DNA of 64,000 nucleotides from an uncultured Bacteroidales bacterium (lineage in GTDB: Bacteria; Bacteroidota; Bacteroidia; Bacteroidales; Bacteroidaceae), in NCBI GenBank assembly GCA_902799655.1, contig CADCBH010000007.1, positions 92,778-156,777 on the forward strand. Reading direction: 5' to 3'. Made by a program: the position numbers and the translations under genes. The notes under the pieces are model-generated. The model saw only the letters and a list, made by a program, of their open reading frames with translations. It did no database searches and was not told the origin of the DNA. Positions 7,886 to 17,995 of this stretch are shown piece by piece (position 1 is the stretch's first letter; each line of letters begins with the position of its first letter).

Positions 7886-8863
7886 GTGAATATCAAGATC
7901 TTTGTCAGGACCATTAGGAATTTCTTGTTCAGCAACGTGAACAAGCAGTTCCTTGTCTTTACATTCTTCCTCTTTCTCTCTGGTATCTTCTGGTTGATTA
8001 TCACCCTTAACGAGACTTACGAAAAAGAGATTAAGATACCTGCTCGTGTCGTTAGTCTGCCCAAGAATGTGGTGCTGACATCATTACCAACCGATACGGT
8101 CAGGGCAACCATCCGCGACAAAGGCTGGATGATGATGGCCTATCTCTATGCCAACCGTCTCGGCACCATCCATATCCCATTCAAGAGCTACGACAAAGGT
8201 CACGGCATGGGTATTGTGGGCACCAACGACCTGAAACGCATGATAGAACAACGCCTTGAGGTATCCTCTAAGGTAATATCAGTGAAACCTGACCGATTGG
8301 AATTCTCCTACAACAATGGTGAATGCCGCAAGGTGCCCGTACGTTGGGCTGGCCGTGTCATCCCAGATCAGCTCTACTTCATCTCACATGTGGAGTATAT
8401 GCCCGACAGTGTGGAGATATATGCATCACCAGGGAAACTTGACAGCATCCGTGCCGTCTATACTGAGGCACTGAACTATGTCAACTTCCGTGACACGCTG
8501 AATGTTGAATGTCAATTGGCACATGTCAATGATGTAAAGATTGTGCCCGACCGTGTGCAGATATGCTTCCACACCGACGTCCTCACTGAGGAAACCATGT
8601 CTAACATACCTATTCTCTGCACCAATCTGCCTGAAGGTAAAGTACTCCGTACGTTCCCACGTCACGCCAAGGTTCACTTTGTAACGGGCGTTAGTCAGAT
8701 ACGCAGTCTACGCGCTGAAGACTTCAAGGTCATTGCCGACTACCGCGAGATTATACAGAGCAATAAGGAGAAGTGTAACCTCTATCTGCGTGAGGTGCCT
8801 CGCGGCATCAGTCGAGCAACGCTCGTCACCAAGCAGGTCGACTACCTGATAGAAGACGAATGA
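7886..8863 (+). CDS. YbbR-like (CdaR-type) membrane protein
   Basis: The protein has 325 residues, with one N-terminal membrane helix (about residues 20-41) and YbbR beta-repeats outside the membrane. In Firmicutes the related CdaR regulates the c-di-AMP cyclase; here no cyclase gene is adjacent, so the role is open. The start is a GTG at 7886, preceded by AGAGG at 7871-7875; no ATG alternative preserves the membrane helix. It overlaps coaE by four bases (ATGA). Confidence 0.85.
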   Translation: MNIKIFVRTIRNFLFSNVNKQFLVFTFFLFLSGIFWLIITLNETYEKEIKIPARVVSLPKNVVLTSLPTDTVRATIRDKGWMMMAYLYANRLGTIHIPFKSYDKGHGMGIVGTNDLKRMIEQRLEVSSKVISVKPDRLEFSYNNGECRKVPVRWAGRVIPDQLYFISHVEYMPDSVEIYASPGKLDSIRAVYTEALNYVNFRDTLNVECQLAHVNDVKIVPDRVQICFHTDVLTEETMSNIPILCTNLPEGKVLRTFPRHAKVHFVTGVSQIRSLRAEDFKVIADYREIIQSNKEKCNLYLREVPRGISRATLVTKQVDYLIEDE

Positions 8864-9399
8864 AGACAGGCATAACGGGGGGCATCGGTTCCGGCAAAAG
8901 CTACGTTTGCCAGCGGCTAAAGGCCTATGGTATTAATGTATATGACTGTGATGCAGCAGCCAAGCGCATCATTCGAACCTCAGAGACGGTTCGTCAGCAG
9001 TTGCAACAACTCATCGGCTCCTTAGAGAAGGCTGACATTGCTCGTTTCCTGCTGGAAAGCGAATCCAATGCCAAAGCGATTGATAAGATAGTCCATCCTG
9101 CCGTCTTCCGTGACTTTGAGGAGAGTGGCTTTGAGTGGATGGAGAGCGCCATCATCTACGAATCAGGCATCTTTCGCCTCGTAGACCGTGTGGTAGTGGT
9201 CACCGCTCCCGAGGAAGTACGCATCCAACGCATCATGCAACGTGACGGAATCACTCGTGAGAAAGCGCTTCAATGGATGCAACGCCAATGGCCGCAGGAT
9301 GAGGTACGCCGACGTGCAGATATCGAGATCATCAATGACGGCACTCACGATATCGACAGTCAGATTCGGCAATTAATTAAATTAGAAATATCGAAATAA
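8860..9399 (+). CDS. coaE: Dephospho-CoA kinase
   Basis: This 179-residue enzyme catalyses the last step of coenzyme A synthesis, phosphorylating the 3'-hydroxyl of dephospho-CoA. The P-loop GGIGSGKS lies at residues 7-14, followed by the family motif YDCDAAAKRI and the lid region QRIMQRDGITREKA. The length is slightly below the usual ~195-200. It is translationally coupled to the YbbR gene. Confidence 0.95.
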   Translation: MKTGITGGIGSGKSYVCQRLKAYGINVYDCDAAAKRIIRTSETVRQQLQQLIGSLEKADIARFLLESESNAKAIDKIVHPAVFRDFEESGFEWMESAIIYESGIFRLVDRVVVVTAPEEVRIQRIMQRDGITREKALQWMQRQWPQDEVRRRADIEIINDGTHDIDSQIRQLIKLEISK

Positions 9400-9417
9400 C
9401 AAAAAAACAATAGAAGA

Positions 9418-9861
9418 ATGAAACAGACTATTTTAGCCATCTCCGGTAAGCCCGGACTTTACAAATTAGTATCACGCGCCAAGAACAGCCTTATCGTCGA
9501 GGCTCTTGACGACACCCACAAGCGTATTCCTGCCTTTGGTACCGATCGCATCACCTCACTGGCCGACATTGCCATGTTCACCGAGAGTGATGATGTGCCC
9601 TTGATGAAAGTCCTGGCCTCGATGCGTGACCTTGAGAATGGCAAGGTTTCTAGCGTTGACTACAAGAAGGCCACGCCTGCTGAACTCCACGAATACTTCT
9701 CTAAAGTATTACCTGAATGGGATCAGGACCGTGTTCAGAACAGCCATATCAAGAAACTCATTCAGTGGTACAATATTCTGGTGAAAGCCGGTATCACTGA
9801 CTTCGAGGAAGAGATGGCACCCACCGAAGGTGACAATATCGACGACCGTAAAGAGGATTAA
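9418..9861 (+). CDS. DUF5606 domain protein
   Basis: This 147-residue protein belongs to a Bacteroidota family of unknown function, recognisable from the N-terminal [13 protein letters not shown] and the central LEVFTE-like beta region followed by a helical part ending [19 protein letters not shown]. It has no signal peptide or membrane helix, so it is cytoplasmic. It lies between coaE (18 bases) and pfkA (19 bases), probably in the same operon. Confidence 0.85.
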   Translation: MKQTILAISGKPGLYKLVSRAKNSLIVEALDDTHKRIPAFGTDRITSLADIAMFTESDDVPLMKVLASMRDLENGKVSSVDYKKATPAELHEYFSKVLPEWDQDRVQNSHIKKLIQWYNILVKAGITDFEEEMAPTEGDNIDDRKED

Positions 9862-9880
9862 GACCTTTAAAACAACTACT

Positions 9881-10858
9881 ATGGGAAGAATTAAAACTAT
9901 CGGCATTTTGACTTCAGGAGGTGACTCTCCTGGCATGAACGCAGCAATCCGTGCCGTCACCCGCGCCGGTATCTGTAACGGTTTCACCATAAAAGGAATC
10001 TATCGTGGCTACGACGGACTCATCAAAGGAGAGGTAAAAACGCTGACAACTGAGGACGTGAGCGGTATCATTACCCGAGGCGGCACCATTCTAAAAACCG
10101 CCCGTAGTAAAGAGTTCATGACTCCCGAAGGTCGGCAGAAAGCCTACGAGACCTGCCAGAAAGAAGAGATTGACGCACTGGTAGTTATTGGCGGTAACGG
10201 TTCGTTGACAGGTGCTTGGAACTTCGGTGTAGAATTCGACTTCCCCGTCATCGGTCTGCCTGGCACCATCGACAACGACCTGTACGGTACGGATGCTACA
10301 ATCGGCTATGACACGACAATGAATACGATTATGGAGTGTGTTGACCGAATCCGTGATACTGCCAACTCTCATGAGCGCATCTTCTTTGTTGAGGTGATGG
10401 GTCGTGATGCCGGTTTCCTGGCTCAGAACTGCGCCATTGCCTGCGGTGCCGAAGCCGCCATCGTTCCCGAAGAGGCAACCGATGTTGACCAGTTGGCAGC
10501 CTTTATGTCCCGTGGCATCCGCAAGTCGAAGAAATCATGTATTGTCATTGTATCTGAAAGTCCAAAATGCGGTGCCCTCTACTATGCCGACCGTGTCAAG
10601 AATGAGTTCCCCGAGTTTGATGTACGTGTATCCATCCTCGGTCATTTGCAGCGTGGTGGCAGCCCATCGGCCCGTGACCGCATTCTGGCCAGTAGTACTG
10701 GTGTTGGAGCCATCGAGGCCATCAAGCAGGGACAGCGCAACGTGATGATTGGCTACCGTAACAACGACATCGTCTATGTTCCCTTCTCAGAGTGCATCCG
10801 CACCGACAAGCACTTTGACAAGCGACTCATCACAGTGCTGGATGAACTGAGCATTTAA
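9881..10858 (+). CDS. pfkA: ATP-dependent 6-phosphofructokinase
   Basis: The enzyme phosphorylates fructose 6-phosphate in glycolysis. It has 325 residues with GGDSPGMN (residues 13-20), GGNGS (104-108) and PGTIDND. Gly after the Asp/Asn and Gly rather than Lys in PGTIDND indicate the ATP type, not the pyrophosphate type. The residue equal to E. coli Asp103, which helps hold Mg-ATP, is Asn106 here. The start is the ATG at 9881; a longer frame to 9830 would overlap the DUF5606 gene. Confidence 0.95.
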   Translation: MGRIKTIGILTSGGDSPGMNAAIRAVTRAGICNGFTIKGIYRGYDGLIKGEVKTLTTEDVSGIITRGGTILKTARSKEFMTPEGRQKAYETCQKEEIDALVVIGGNGSLTGAWNFGVEFDFPVIGLPGTIDNDLYGTDATIGYDTTMNTIMECVDRIRDTANSHERIFFVEVMGRDAGFLAQNCAIACGAEAAIVPEEATDVDQLAAFMSRGIRKSKKSCIVIVSESPKCGALYYADRVKNEFPEFDVRVSILGHLQRGGSPSARDRILASSTGVGAIEAIKQGQRNVMIGYRNNDIVYVPFSECIRTDKHFDKRLITVLDELSI

Positions 10859-10867
10859 CCATCGGGA

Positions 10868-13837
10868 TTAGAAGCGGCCTGGACCTCCAAAGCCACCGCC
10901 AGGACGACCACCGCCGAATCCACCGCCACGGCCACCACGGCCACCGCGACCGCCGCCAGGGCCTCCGAAACCAGGACCACCCTGACCACGTCTATTGTTA
11001 TTAAAACCACCAAAGAGGTTCAGACGATAGATAACGTGCAGCATGGCATAGCTGGTAATGGCGTTGTATTCCGTATCGGTACGTGACATAGCCGAGATAG
11101 AACGGCTGAAAGTTGACTGGCGCTTCAGAATATCGTAGAACTGAAGCGACAGTGTCAGTGCATTGCCACGCAGGAACGACTGTGACAACTGGGCATTCCA
11201 GATCAGTTCGTTAGTATTCATCGACGCATCGTCATAACCGCGACGGCTGTTCATGTTCATGTTGGTTGACAACTGCGTACCCCAAGGAGCAGTGACCATT
11301 ACACTACCACCATAAGAGAATGTCCATGTGTCGAGGTTATTGTTGGTTTGCAATTCGCTACGAGCATGCAGATATTCCAAAGAACCGTTCAGCTCAAACT
11401 CCAACCAGTCGTTACGATAGCTGGCAGCCAAACGTTCGCCATAAGTCGTAGAGCGCGTCACTGACTCCTGCGAGTTCTGCTGGTCCTGCAGTTTGACAAA
11501 TCCCACGTTATGTGCGTAGCGCAGTGTGGTAAAGGTATTCACATTGAAATGACCTGCAGAGTCAATGGATGTGTTGAACATCAACATACCGAAAGCATTC
11601 CAGTTGCCGTTGATATTCTCGGGACGTGTGGTGTTTACACCTGTCTTCGAATCATACGTCACCATATTAGAAATGCTATTACTGGTGGTCGAGAAGTTCA
11701 GGTGTGCCATCAAGCTGCGCTGATGATTCTGCCAATAGTTGTTGTACATCAAACGCAGATTCTGTGTGAACGAAGGCTTCAAACCAGGATTACCCTTGCG
11801 GATGTTCAGCGGATTCGAGTCATCGGTAATGTCCAACAGGTCGCTCATTGATGGCTGACTGGTGTTGGCACGATAGGTCAGGCGCAACTGACTAACATCC
11901 GATATCTTCCAACGGAAGTCGGCAGTCGGTGCAAAATTGGTGACCGTACGGGTAGTGTCAGAGTGTACCCCCTGATAATCCTGAATAAAATCAGACTTCT
12001 GGGGTACCACCTGTACACCGATGTTGAGGTTGTATGCATTACGCACCACACGCAGCATGACCTCGGCTGTATGTATATAGTTCTTGTATTCAGAATAGCG
12101 ACTCAACTTATCAGACTTATAGTTTTCGAGTGGTGCGCCACCCATCAGCGACAGATAATCGTCCCAACCACGGAAAGAGGGGATAACACTCATGAAGTCC
12201 CAACCCTGATTACTCAAATCGTAGGTACCACGATCGCTCTTGCTATACTTGTACTGGTACTGGTAAGAGAACTGCAGATAAGTACGACGCATGATGGGCT
12301 CGCTATAGGTCAGGCGGATATTATAGTCCCAATTCTTAGTAGGTGTCACGGCATAGCGGTTGTTCTCCACATTAGCTAGTGAACCATAGTAGTTCACGAG
12401 ATCGTTAGAGAACGACTTACTCATGCCTTCACTGTAGTTGGCGCCTAAGCGCAGAGTGATATTACGTCCGTTGCTGCTAAGTCTGCGGTTCAGCTGTCCC
12501 CAACCGCCTACGCGCTTTGAATCGCTGTAGCTCAGGTTATTGTTGATATTACTGTTCTTGACGATGCTATTGCCCTCCTCGTCTTTTTCATTGATTAACT
12601 GCTCCAGCTGTCTCAGTGGGTCTGTGATACCTGTGTAGTTATAGGGGTTTCTGCTAAATGTAGCACTATTGCCATCTGTCAGGCCGTCGTTTGAGCTATA
12701 GCTGAACTGAGGGCGGAACATAATATTAGTCATGGTATCTGGTGTCCACTCTAAACGGAACTGGGCATTCCAGCTGTTCGAACGCGACAGATTGTTATTG
12801 AGGCGATTGCTGAATGAACTGACAGTAGAGCTCATGAAACTCTCTGAGGCAGTCTTCGAGACAGCGTCGCCATTGCTATGATTCCAGCGTACGCTACCAT
12901 CGACCTTGATGAGGTTTTTCTTTTCATAGTTCAAGTTCACACCAAGCATCTTCGTAGCTGTCAGACCCTGACGGCCACCACCGAAGCGTCCGCCGCCACC
13001 GCCAAAGCCCATATCATTGACATTGTTGGCACTGGACATCAGAAACATCTTCAAGTCGTCTTTCATCACGCCTCCGAAGATACGGCTACTATAACGGTCC
13101 TTGGTACCTGCTGCCACATCGGCATTGACCATCACACCCTTGTTCATGCCACGCTTGATACCAAAGTCAAGTACAGTCTCCTCCTCGCCATCATCGATAC
13201 CACTCACGCGAGCAAGGTCGCTTTTCTGATCATAAGCCTTCACGCGCTCAATAATAGAGGTTGGCAGGTTCTTCATGGCAGTCTTCGTATCACCCGTCAT
13301 GAACTCCTTACCGTCAACCATAATCTTCTTTACCTCCTTGCCATTGATGGTAATCTTACCGTCATCATCAACCTGTGCACCAGGCAGGCGCTTCACCAGT
13401 TCCTCAACGACAGAACCTTCTGGTGTACGGAAAGCAGCGGCATTATAGACGAAAGTATCTGCTTTGACAACTACCTTTGCAGCCTGGCCCGTTACGGTGG
13501 CACCCTTCAGCATGATGGCATCGGGCTTCAACGACAAGGTACCCAGTGCGACATCCTTGTCATCCTTCACCGTGACACGCTTGGTATAGGCTTTGAATCC
13601 CACACATGTCACCTGTAGGATATACGTGCCTGATGAGGGAGCCTTCACACGGAACTTACCATTAAGATCAGTGAGTCCACCAGTAACCAGTGTTGAGTCT
13701 GTCCGCAACAAACGTACGGTGGTCTGGGCTACGGGCTCTTCGGTATCACTCTCGACAACCAGTCCCGTTACATGGCGCTGTGCCATAGCTGCAATGCTAG
13801 TCAGAAAGAAAAACGAAATAAAAAGATACTTTCTCAT
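10868..13837 (-). CDS. Large outer membrane beta-barrel protein (TonB-receptor-like) with Gly/Arg-rich tail
   Basis: The product has 989 residues: a signal peptide (1-20), a carboxypeptidase-regulatory-like beta domain (about 21-105), a plug-like region (about 125-235), and a long beta-barrel of the OMP_b-brl_3 type. It is a probable outer membrane importer or structural barrel; the substrate is unknown. A Gly-rich loop sits near residues 275-290, and the last ~47 residues are almost wholly Gly, Arg, Pro and Phe, ending in Phe. No SusD partner is adjacent. It converges with pfkA at a 9-base gap. Confidence 0.85.
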   Translation of the reverse strand: MRKYLFISFFFLTSIAAMAQRHVTGLVVESDTEEPVAQTTVRLLRTDSTLVTGGLTDLNGKFRVKAPSSGTYILQVTCVGFKAYTKRVTVKDDKDVALGTLSLKPDAIMLKGATVTGQAAKVVVKADTFVYNAAAFRTPEGSVVEELVKRLPGAQVDDDGKITINGKEVKKIMVDGKEFMTGDTKTAMKNLPTSIIERVKAYDQKSDLARVSGIDDGEEETVLDFGIKRGMNKGVMVNADVAAGTKDRYSSRIFGGVMKDDLKMFLMSSANNVNDMGFGGGGGRFGGGRQGLTATKMLGVNLNYEKKNLIKVDGSVRWNHSNGDAVSKTASESFMSSTVSSFSNRLNNNLSRSNSWNAQFRLEWTPDTMTNIMFRPQFSYSSNDGLTDGNSATFSRNPYNYTGITDPLRQLEQLINEKDEEGNSIVKNSNINNNLSYSDSKRVGGWGQLNRRLSSNGRNITLRLGANYSEGMSKSFSNDLVNYYGSLANVENNRYAVTPTKNWDYNIRLTYSEPIMRRTYLQFSYQYQYKYSKSDRGTYDLSNQGWDFMSVIPSFRGWDDYLSLMGGAPLENYKSDKLSRYSEYKNYIHTAEVMLRVVRNAYNLNIGVQVVPQKSDFIQDYQGVHSDTTRTVTNFAPTADFRWKISDVSQLRLTYRANTSQPSMSDLLDITDDSNPLNIRKGNPGLKPSFTQNLRLMYNNYWQNHQRSLMAHLNFSTTSNSISNMVTYDSKTGVNTTRPENINGNWNAFGMLMFNTSIDSAGHFNVNTFTTLRYAHNVGFVKLQDQQNSQESVTRSTTYGERLAASYRNDWLEFELNGSLEYLHARSELQTNNNLDTWTFSYGGSVMVTAPWGTQLSTNMNMNSRRGYDDASMNTNELIWNAQLSQSFLRGNALTLSLQFYDILKRQSTFSRSISAMSRTDTEYNAITSYAMLHVIYRLNLFGGFNNNRRGQGGPGFGGPGGGRGGRGGRGGGFGGGRPGGGFGGPGRF

Positions 13838-13967
13838 ATTGTAATTAATCGTTGATTTTTGCTATTTATGACGCAGGCAATGTGGAAAAGTTTAATGAAA
13901 AGTAAAAAAAAAGATGTATTATTGACAATTATACGGATTTTAGCATACGAATTAAATAAAATTATAT

Positions 13968-13976
13968 TAAATTTGC
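13968..13976 (+). promoter_or_regulatory. Probable promoter for aroB
   Basis: TAAATTTGC matches the -7 element; no convincing -33 element is visible. It ends 11 bases before the aroB ATG. Confidence 0.5.
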
Positions 13977-13987
13977 AGCCGAAAACG

Positions 13988-15037
13988 ATGATGGAACAGC
14001 AGAAGGTTGTCATATCAAGAGACTTGAAGCAGTCGTTAGGACAGGCTATAGCAGATTGTCCTCATGATCGTCTGTTCGTTTTGGTGGACCAGACGACTGA
14101 GCGTTGCTGTCTGCCCATCATCGAAGCCTTTCTCCCCCACCCGTTTCACACTATCACCATTGGCGCTACAGACCAGCACAAGACGCTTGACACCTTGAGT
14201 CATGTATGGTCAGAGTTGCAAAACATGGGAGCTACGCGCCACTCGCTGATGATTAATCTGGGTGGTGGCATGGTGACCGACCTCGGTGGTTTTGCTGCCT
14301 CCACGTTCAAGCGCGGCATCTCCTATATTAATATACCTACGACGCTACTGTCAATGGTTGATGCCTCAGTAGGCGGTAAGACGGGCATCAATTTCGGAGG
14401 ACTGAAAAACGAGATTGGCGTATTCAATAATGCCAATAGCGTAATTCTTGACACCATCTTTCTCAAGACCCTTGACCAGGAGAACCTGCTCAGTGGCTAT
14501 GCCGAGATGCTGAAACATGGCTTGATAGACTCTGAGAGTCATTGGGCAGAACTGATGAAGAATCTTGAGGATATAGACCATTCAGACCGACTTGGCTCAC
14601 TCGTTGCCAAGAGTGTTGCCGTCAAACAGCGCATCGTCATAGAGGATCCCACTGAGAAGGGACTGCGTAAAGCACTGAATCTGGGACACACTGCCGGGCA
14701 CGCCTTTGAGTCATTGGCATTGGAGCGCACACCGATTCTTCATGGCTATGCGGTAGCCTACGGACTGGTGGTAGAGCTCTACCTGAGTTGTCTCAAGACA
14801 GGTTTCCCGACTGATAAGATGCGGCAGACCGTCACTTTCATCAAAGAACACTATGGCCGTATGACCATCTCATGCGACGATTATCCGCATCTGCTTGAGC
14901 TGATGCATCACGATAAGAAGAATACAGCAGATACTATCAATTTCACCCTGTTGGGCGGCATCGGTGACATCCGCATCAACCAAACAGCTACGGAGGAGGA
15001 GATCAAGGAAGCCCTTGACTTCTATCGTGAATATTAA
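13988..15037 (+). CDS. aroB: 3-dehydroquinate synthase
   Basis: This shikimate-pathway enzyme converts DAHP to 3-dehydroquinate using NAD+ and a divalent metal. Signatures are GGGMVTDLGGFAAST (NAD binding), PTTLLSMVDASVGGKTGIN, and the metal-ligand motif LGHTAGHAFE. The frame is open to 13859, but those codons precede the promoter, so the ATG at 13988 (or 13991) is the start, giving 349 residues. Chorismate from this pathway feeds the adjacent menaquinone genes. Confidence 0.95.
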   Translation: MMEQQKVVISRDLKQSLGQAIADCPHDRLFVLVDQTTERCCLPIIEAFLPHPFHTITIGATDQHKTLDTLSHVWSELQNMGATRHSLMINLGGGMVTDLGGFAASTFKRGISYINIPTTLLSMVDASVGGKTGINFGGLKNEIGVFNNANSVILDTIFLKTLDQENLLSGYAEMLKHGLIDSESHWAELMKNLEDIDHSDRLGSLVAKSVAVKQRIVIEDPTEKGLRKALNLGHTAGHAFESLALERTPILHGYAVAYGLVVELYLSCLKTGFPTDKMRQTVTFIKEHYGRMTISCDDYPHLLELMHHDKKNTADTINFTLLGGIGDIRINQTATEEEIKEALDFYREY

Positions 15038-15087
15038 GAAAGACAATTAGGAAAACTACTACCTATTAAATTTACTAATTAACCAAC

Positions 15088-15117
15088 AAGGAGCTTATCC
15101 GTGAGGACAGGCTCCTT
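15088..15117. terminator. Bidirectional hairpin terminator between aroB and menE
   Basis: AAGGAGC (15088-15094) pairs with GCTCCTT (15111-15117), with an inner TCC/GGA pairing. It lies directly after the menE stop on the minus strand and 50 bases after aroB on the plus strand. The T-tract is weak on both sides. Confidence 0.6.
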
Positions 15118-16080
15118 CTATTTTGCTGCCAGTGTCAGTGCCAACCGCGCTGCCTCAGCGCGTGCAGGCTTACCAGTTTCCGTCAACGGCAAGTGATCGA
15201 CATGGCAGCACTGTCGGGGCTGCCAATATTTAGGCAATACGCGATGACAGACATCCATCAGAGAGTCGGTATCGTCACCCTCGGTGAGTATCACCACCTG
15301 CTCACCCAGTTTCTGATCGGGTGCTTTTGTAATAATATAAGGAATATGTACATGCGCACGTAACAGACGTTCCACCTCCTCAATCTGTATCTTGATGCCT
15401 CCAGAGCAGATGACATTGTCTTTTCTGCCTATGATGCGAAAGCGGCCATCCTGCAATACCGCAATGTCATTGGTGACCAATTGACCATCGTGAACGGCAG
15501 GGGCATTGATAACCAGACAGCCTTCGTCATTGAGCGACACATTGACGCCTTCGAAAGGTGTGTACCATTCGCTTCGTTCAGGACCGTTCAACCGCCGCAG
15601 CGCGATATGCGAGAGGGTCTCCGTCATACCATAGGTGCTCCACACGGCATGAGGATGAGTGGACAATGCCTGTTCCAGAGTCTCGTCAATGGCTCCCCCA
15701 CCGATGAGCAGATGACGGATATGTTTCAGACGGTCAGGTGCCTGGCGCATCAGGTTCCACACCTGCAGCGGTACCATGGCAGCCAGGTCAACCATTCCTT
15801 CCCACTCTGGACAGCCAGAGGGCTCCATGCTGATTAGCCTCATCCCGCAGGTCTCTGCCCGTACTACCATCATCTTGCCTGCTATATAGTCAAGAGGCAG
15901 ACACAACAGAGCTGTATCGCCTTGATGCAGTTTCAGAAAGTGGCATGTGATGCGTGCCGAGGCCTCCATGCGCCGTTTCTCGACATACATGGCCTTGGGT
16001 GTTCCCGTTGACCCACTGGTATGCACCAGTACTGTCGCACTGTCGTTATGCCACTCGCTTAGGAATGTTTCGAGATCCAT
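15118..16080 (-). CDS. menE: o-Succinylbenzoate-CoA ligase (short form)
   Basis: This adenylate-forming enzyme activates o-succinylbenzoate in menaquinone synthesis. The AMP-binding P-loop VHTSGSTGTPKAM lies near residues 19-31, YGMTET marks the A5 motif, and IGRKDNVICSGGIKI the A8 hinge. At 320 residues it lacks about 100 N-terminal residues compared with proteobacterial MenE; reduced forms are common in Bacteroidota. It starts 22 bases inside menC. Confidence 0.92.
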   Translation of the reverse strand: MDLETFLSEWHNDSATVLVHTSGSTGTPKAMYVEKRRMEASARITCHFLKLHQGDTALLCLPLDYIAGKMMVVRAETCGMRLISMEPSGCPEWEGMVDLAAMVPLQVWNLMRQAPDRLKHIRHLLIGGGAIDETLEQALSTHPHAVWSTYGMTETLSHIALRRLNGPERSEWYTPFEGVNVSLNDEGCLVINAPAVHDGQLVTNDIAVLQDGRFRIIGRKDNVICSGGIKIQIEEVERLLRAHVHIPYIITKAPDQKLGEQVVILTEGDDTDSLMDVCHRVLPKYWQPRQCCHVDHLPLTETGKPARAEAARLALTLAAK

Positions 16081-17078
16081 AATTTGTCACCACGTATCTC
16101 CAGTGGCATGGGAATATTATCGGTAAACAACTGACCAGTACCCAGTCCCTGCGGCATCTTGATAGGATTGTCATAGACACTGGAGGCAAACTGTGCAACA
16201 GCGTTCAGTCCGATGTTGCTCTCCAAGGCAGATGTTATCCATGTGCCGATACGCATATCACGTGCAATGTCTATCCACTCCCTGCAACCCATCATACCTC
16301 CGTGTAATGAGGGTTTCAGAATGATATAGCGCGGACGGATGATGTTCAGCATCTGGCGCTTCAGATCGGGGTCGTTGACACCTATCAGTTCTTCGTCAAG
16401 AGCAATGGGCAGTGGTGACTCTCTGCATAGCTCAGACATAAACGACCACTGCTTGGCATGGATGGGCTGCTCGATACTGTGCAGTGCATACTGCGACAAC
16501 AACTCCAGCTTATACAACGCTTCCTCGAAGGGGAAAGCGCCATTGGCATCTACGCGAAGTTCTACCTCATGAAAACTGTACCGACTGCGAATCTGCTTGA
16601 TCAGTTCCAGTTCGTCATCAAAGTCAATGGCACCAATCTTCAGCTTCACACAGCGAAAGCCCTGTTGCAGCTTCTCTTCAATGCGACGGCTCATCTCATC
16701 GAAAGAGCCCATCCACACCAGTCCGTTGATAGGGATACCTGCTTCGCCACGTGAAAAAGGCGTATCGAAGAGTCTGTTGCCGTTACGAAGATTCAGCATA
16801 GCCGTTTCCAAGCCAAAGAGCATAGAGGGATAGTCGCGCAAGGCCTCATAGGGTATCTCGCCCGTCGCCTCTACCTCCTTGCAGAAACGGGCCAGCACTT
16901 CAGCATATTGTGGGATGTCGTCACAACTCAACTTTGGCAACGGGGCACATTCACCGACTCCGACCTGGGAGCCGTCGGTTATCGTGACCAGCCATATCTT
17001 TCGTTCCGTATATATCCCGCGACTGGTTCCTGCAGGCTGTTTGAAATGGAGTGTGCGCTCCTCAATCGTTATCTTCAT
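16059..17078 (-). CDS. menC: o-Succinylbenzoate synthase
   Basis: An enolase-superfamily dehydratase of 339 residues that converts SHCHC to o-succinylbenzoate. The capping domain (about 1-100) precedes the barrel with [14 protein letters not shown] (catalytic Lys), RVDANGAF (metal Asp), SIEQPI (Glu), ALDEE (Asp) and ILKPSLHGG (Lys). It overlaps menB by four bases and menE by 22, a tightly coupled operon. Confidence 0.95.
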   Translation of the reverse strand: MKITIEERTLHFKQPAGTSRGIYTERKIWLVTITDGSQVGVGECAPLPKLSCDDIPQYAEVLARFCKEVEATGEIPYEALRDYPSMLFGLETAMLNLRNGNRLFDTPFSRGEAGIPINGLVWMGSFDEMSRRIEEKLQQGFRCVKLKIGAIDFDDELELIKQIRSRYSFHEVELRVDANGAFPFEEALYKLELLSQYALHSIEQPIHAKQWSFMSELCRESPLPIALDEELIGVNDPDLKRQMLNIIRPRYIILKPSLHGGMMGCREWIDIARDMRIGTWITSALESNIGLNAVAQFASSVYDNPIKMPQGLGTGQLFTDNIPMPLEIRGDKLWISKHS

Positions 17079-17896
17079 GGAATCTTGGGATATTGTTCAA
17101 AGTCAGGTTTGCGTTTCTCCAGAAAAGCTTTGCCACCCTCTTGTGCCTCATCGAGGAAATAATACAGCATAGTGGCATCGCCAGCCAGCTGCTGGATGCC
17201 AGCCTGTCCGTCGAGTTCTGCATTCAGGCCAGCCTTGATCATGCGCAGGGCGATGGGTGAGCGCTCCATCATCTCCTCGGCCCAGGCCACGCACTCGTCT
17301 TCCAACTGGTCGAAGGGCACCACTTTGTTGACCATACCCATCTCTTCAGCTTCTTTGGCAGAATACTGCCTACACAGGAACCATATCTCGCGGGCCTTCT
17401 TCTGTCCGACGATTCTGGCCAGGTATGAAGAGCCGAAGCCAGCATCGAAGGAGCCCACCTTCGGACCCGTCTGACCAAAGATGGCATTCTCCGAGGCAAT
17501 GGTCAGGTCACAAACCAAGTGCAACACATGACCGCCACCGATAGCATAGCCGTTGACCATCGCAATGACAGGTTTTGGCAGACGACGTATCTGCATCTGC
17601 ACATCGAGTACGCTTAAGCGGGGAACGCCCTCGTCATCGACATAGCCGCCACGCCCCTTCACATGCATATCGCCACCCGAACAAAAGGCTTTGTCGCCAG
17701 CACCTGTCAGCAGTACGATACGGATGTTCTGCATCTCCCTACAGAGTGCGAACGCCTGACTCAGCTCCAATGTCGTCTTGGGAGTAAACGCATTACGGTA
17801 ACGGGGACGGTTGATGGTAATCTTGGCTATTCCATGATACTCTTCGAAGAGAATCTCCTCGAATTTCTTAATCTCTTTCCATTGTCTTTTTTCCAT
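17075..17896 (-). CDS. menB: 1,4-Dihydroxy-2-naphthoyl-CoA synthase
   Basis: This crotonase-family enzyme closes the second ring of menaquinone. It has 273 residues with [11 protein letters not shown] and GGYxD-type active-site segments, the oxyanion-hole region [12 protein letters not shown], and [18 protein letters not shown]. The frame can be read to a TTG at 17917, but the promoter -7 element covers that position, so the ATG at 17896 is chosen. First gene of menB-menC-menE. Confidence 0.96.
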   Translation of the reverse strand: MEKRQWKEIKKFEEILFEEYHGIAKITINRPRYRNAFTPKTTLELSQAFALCREMQNIRIVLLTGAGDKAFCSGGDMHVKGRGGYVDDEGVPRLSVLDVQMQIRRLPKPVIAMVNGYAIGGGHVLHLVCDLTIASENAIFGQTGPKVGSFDAGFGSSYLARIVGQKKAREIWFLCRQYSAKEAEEMGMVNKVVPFDQLEDECVAWAEEMMERSPIALRMIKAGLNAELDGQAGIQQLAGDATMLYYFLDEAQEGGKAFLEKRKPDFEQYPKIP

Positions 17897-17913
17897 AGTC
17901 TTCGCTTTTTGCT

Positions 17914-17922
17914 GCAAAGTTA
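17914..17922 (-). promoter_or_regulatory. -7 element of the menBCE promoter
   Basis: TAACTTTGC read on the minus strand, with the menB ATG 17 bases downstream. Its upstream side faces the heptanucleotide array at 17931-17958. Confidence 0.65.
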
Positions 17923-17930
17923 CAAATTAT

Positions 17931-17958
17931 TTTTCACTTTTCACTTTTCACTTTTCAC
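17931..17958 (+). repeat. Heptanucleotide array, TTTTCAC x4
   Basis: Four exact tandem copies of TTTTCAC lie between the divergent menB and nucleoside-kinase promoters. The same four-unit array with the same 9-base gap to a TATCTTTGC element occurs at 31317-31344. Confidence 0.9.
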
Positions 17959-17967
17959 TTAATTTTG

Positions 17968-17976
17968 TATCTTTGC
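17968..17976 (+). promoter_or_regulatory. -7 element of the nucleoside-kinase promoter
   Basis: TATCTTTGC begins 9 bases after the heptad array. No TTTG -33 element exists; the array occupies the -33 region. The start codon follows 19 bases later. Confidence 0.7.
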
Positions 17977-17995
17977 AAGCAAAATACCTACAACA

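Noticed and set aside
7801-8004. 67-codon minus-strand frame at the yajC-ybbR junction
   Set aside because: It is antisense to two real genes, has no promoter and its composition follows the membrane-helix codons of ybbR.
12878-13618. 246-codon plus-strand frame inside the outer membrane barrel gene
   Set aside because: It is antisense to a gene with a clear signal peptide and domains; the His/Thr/Ile-rich composition is typical of shadow frames.
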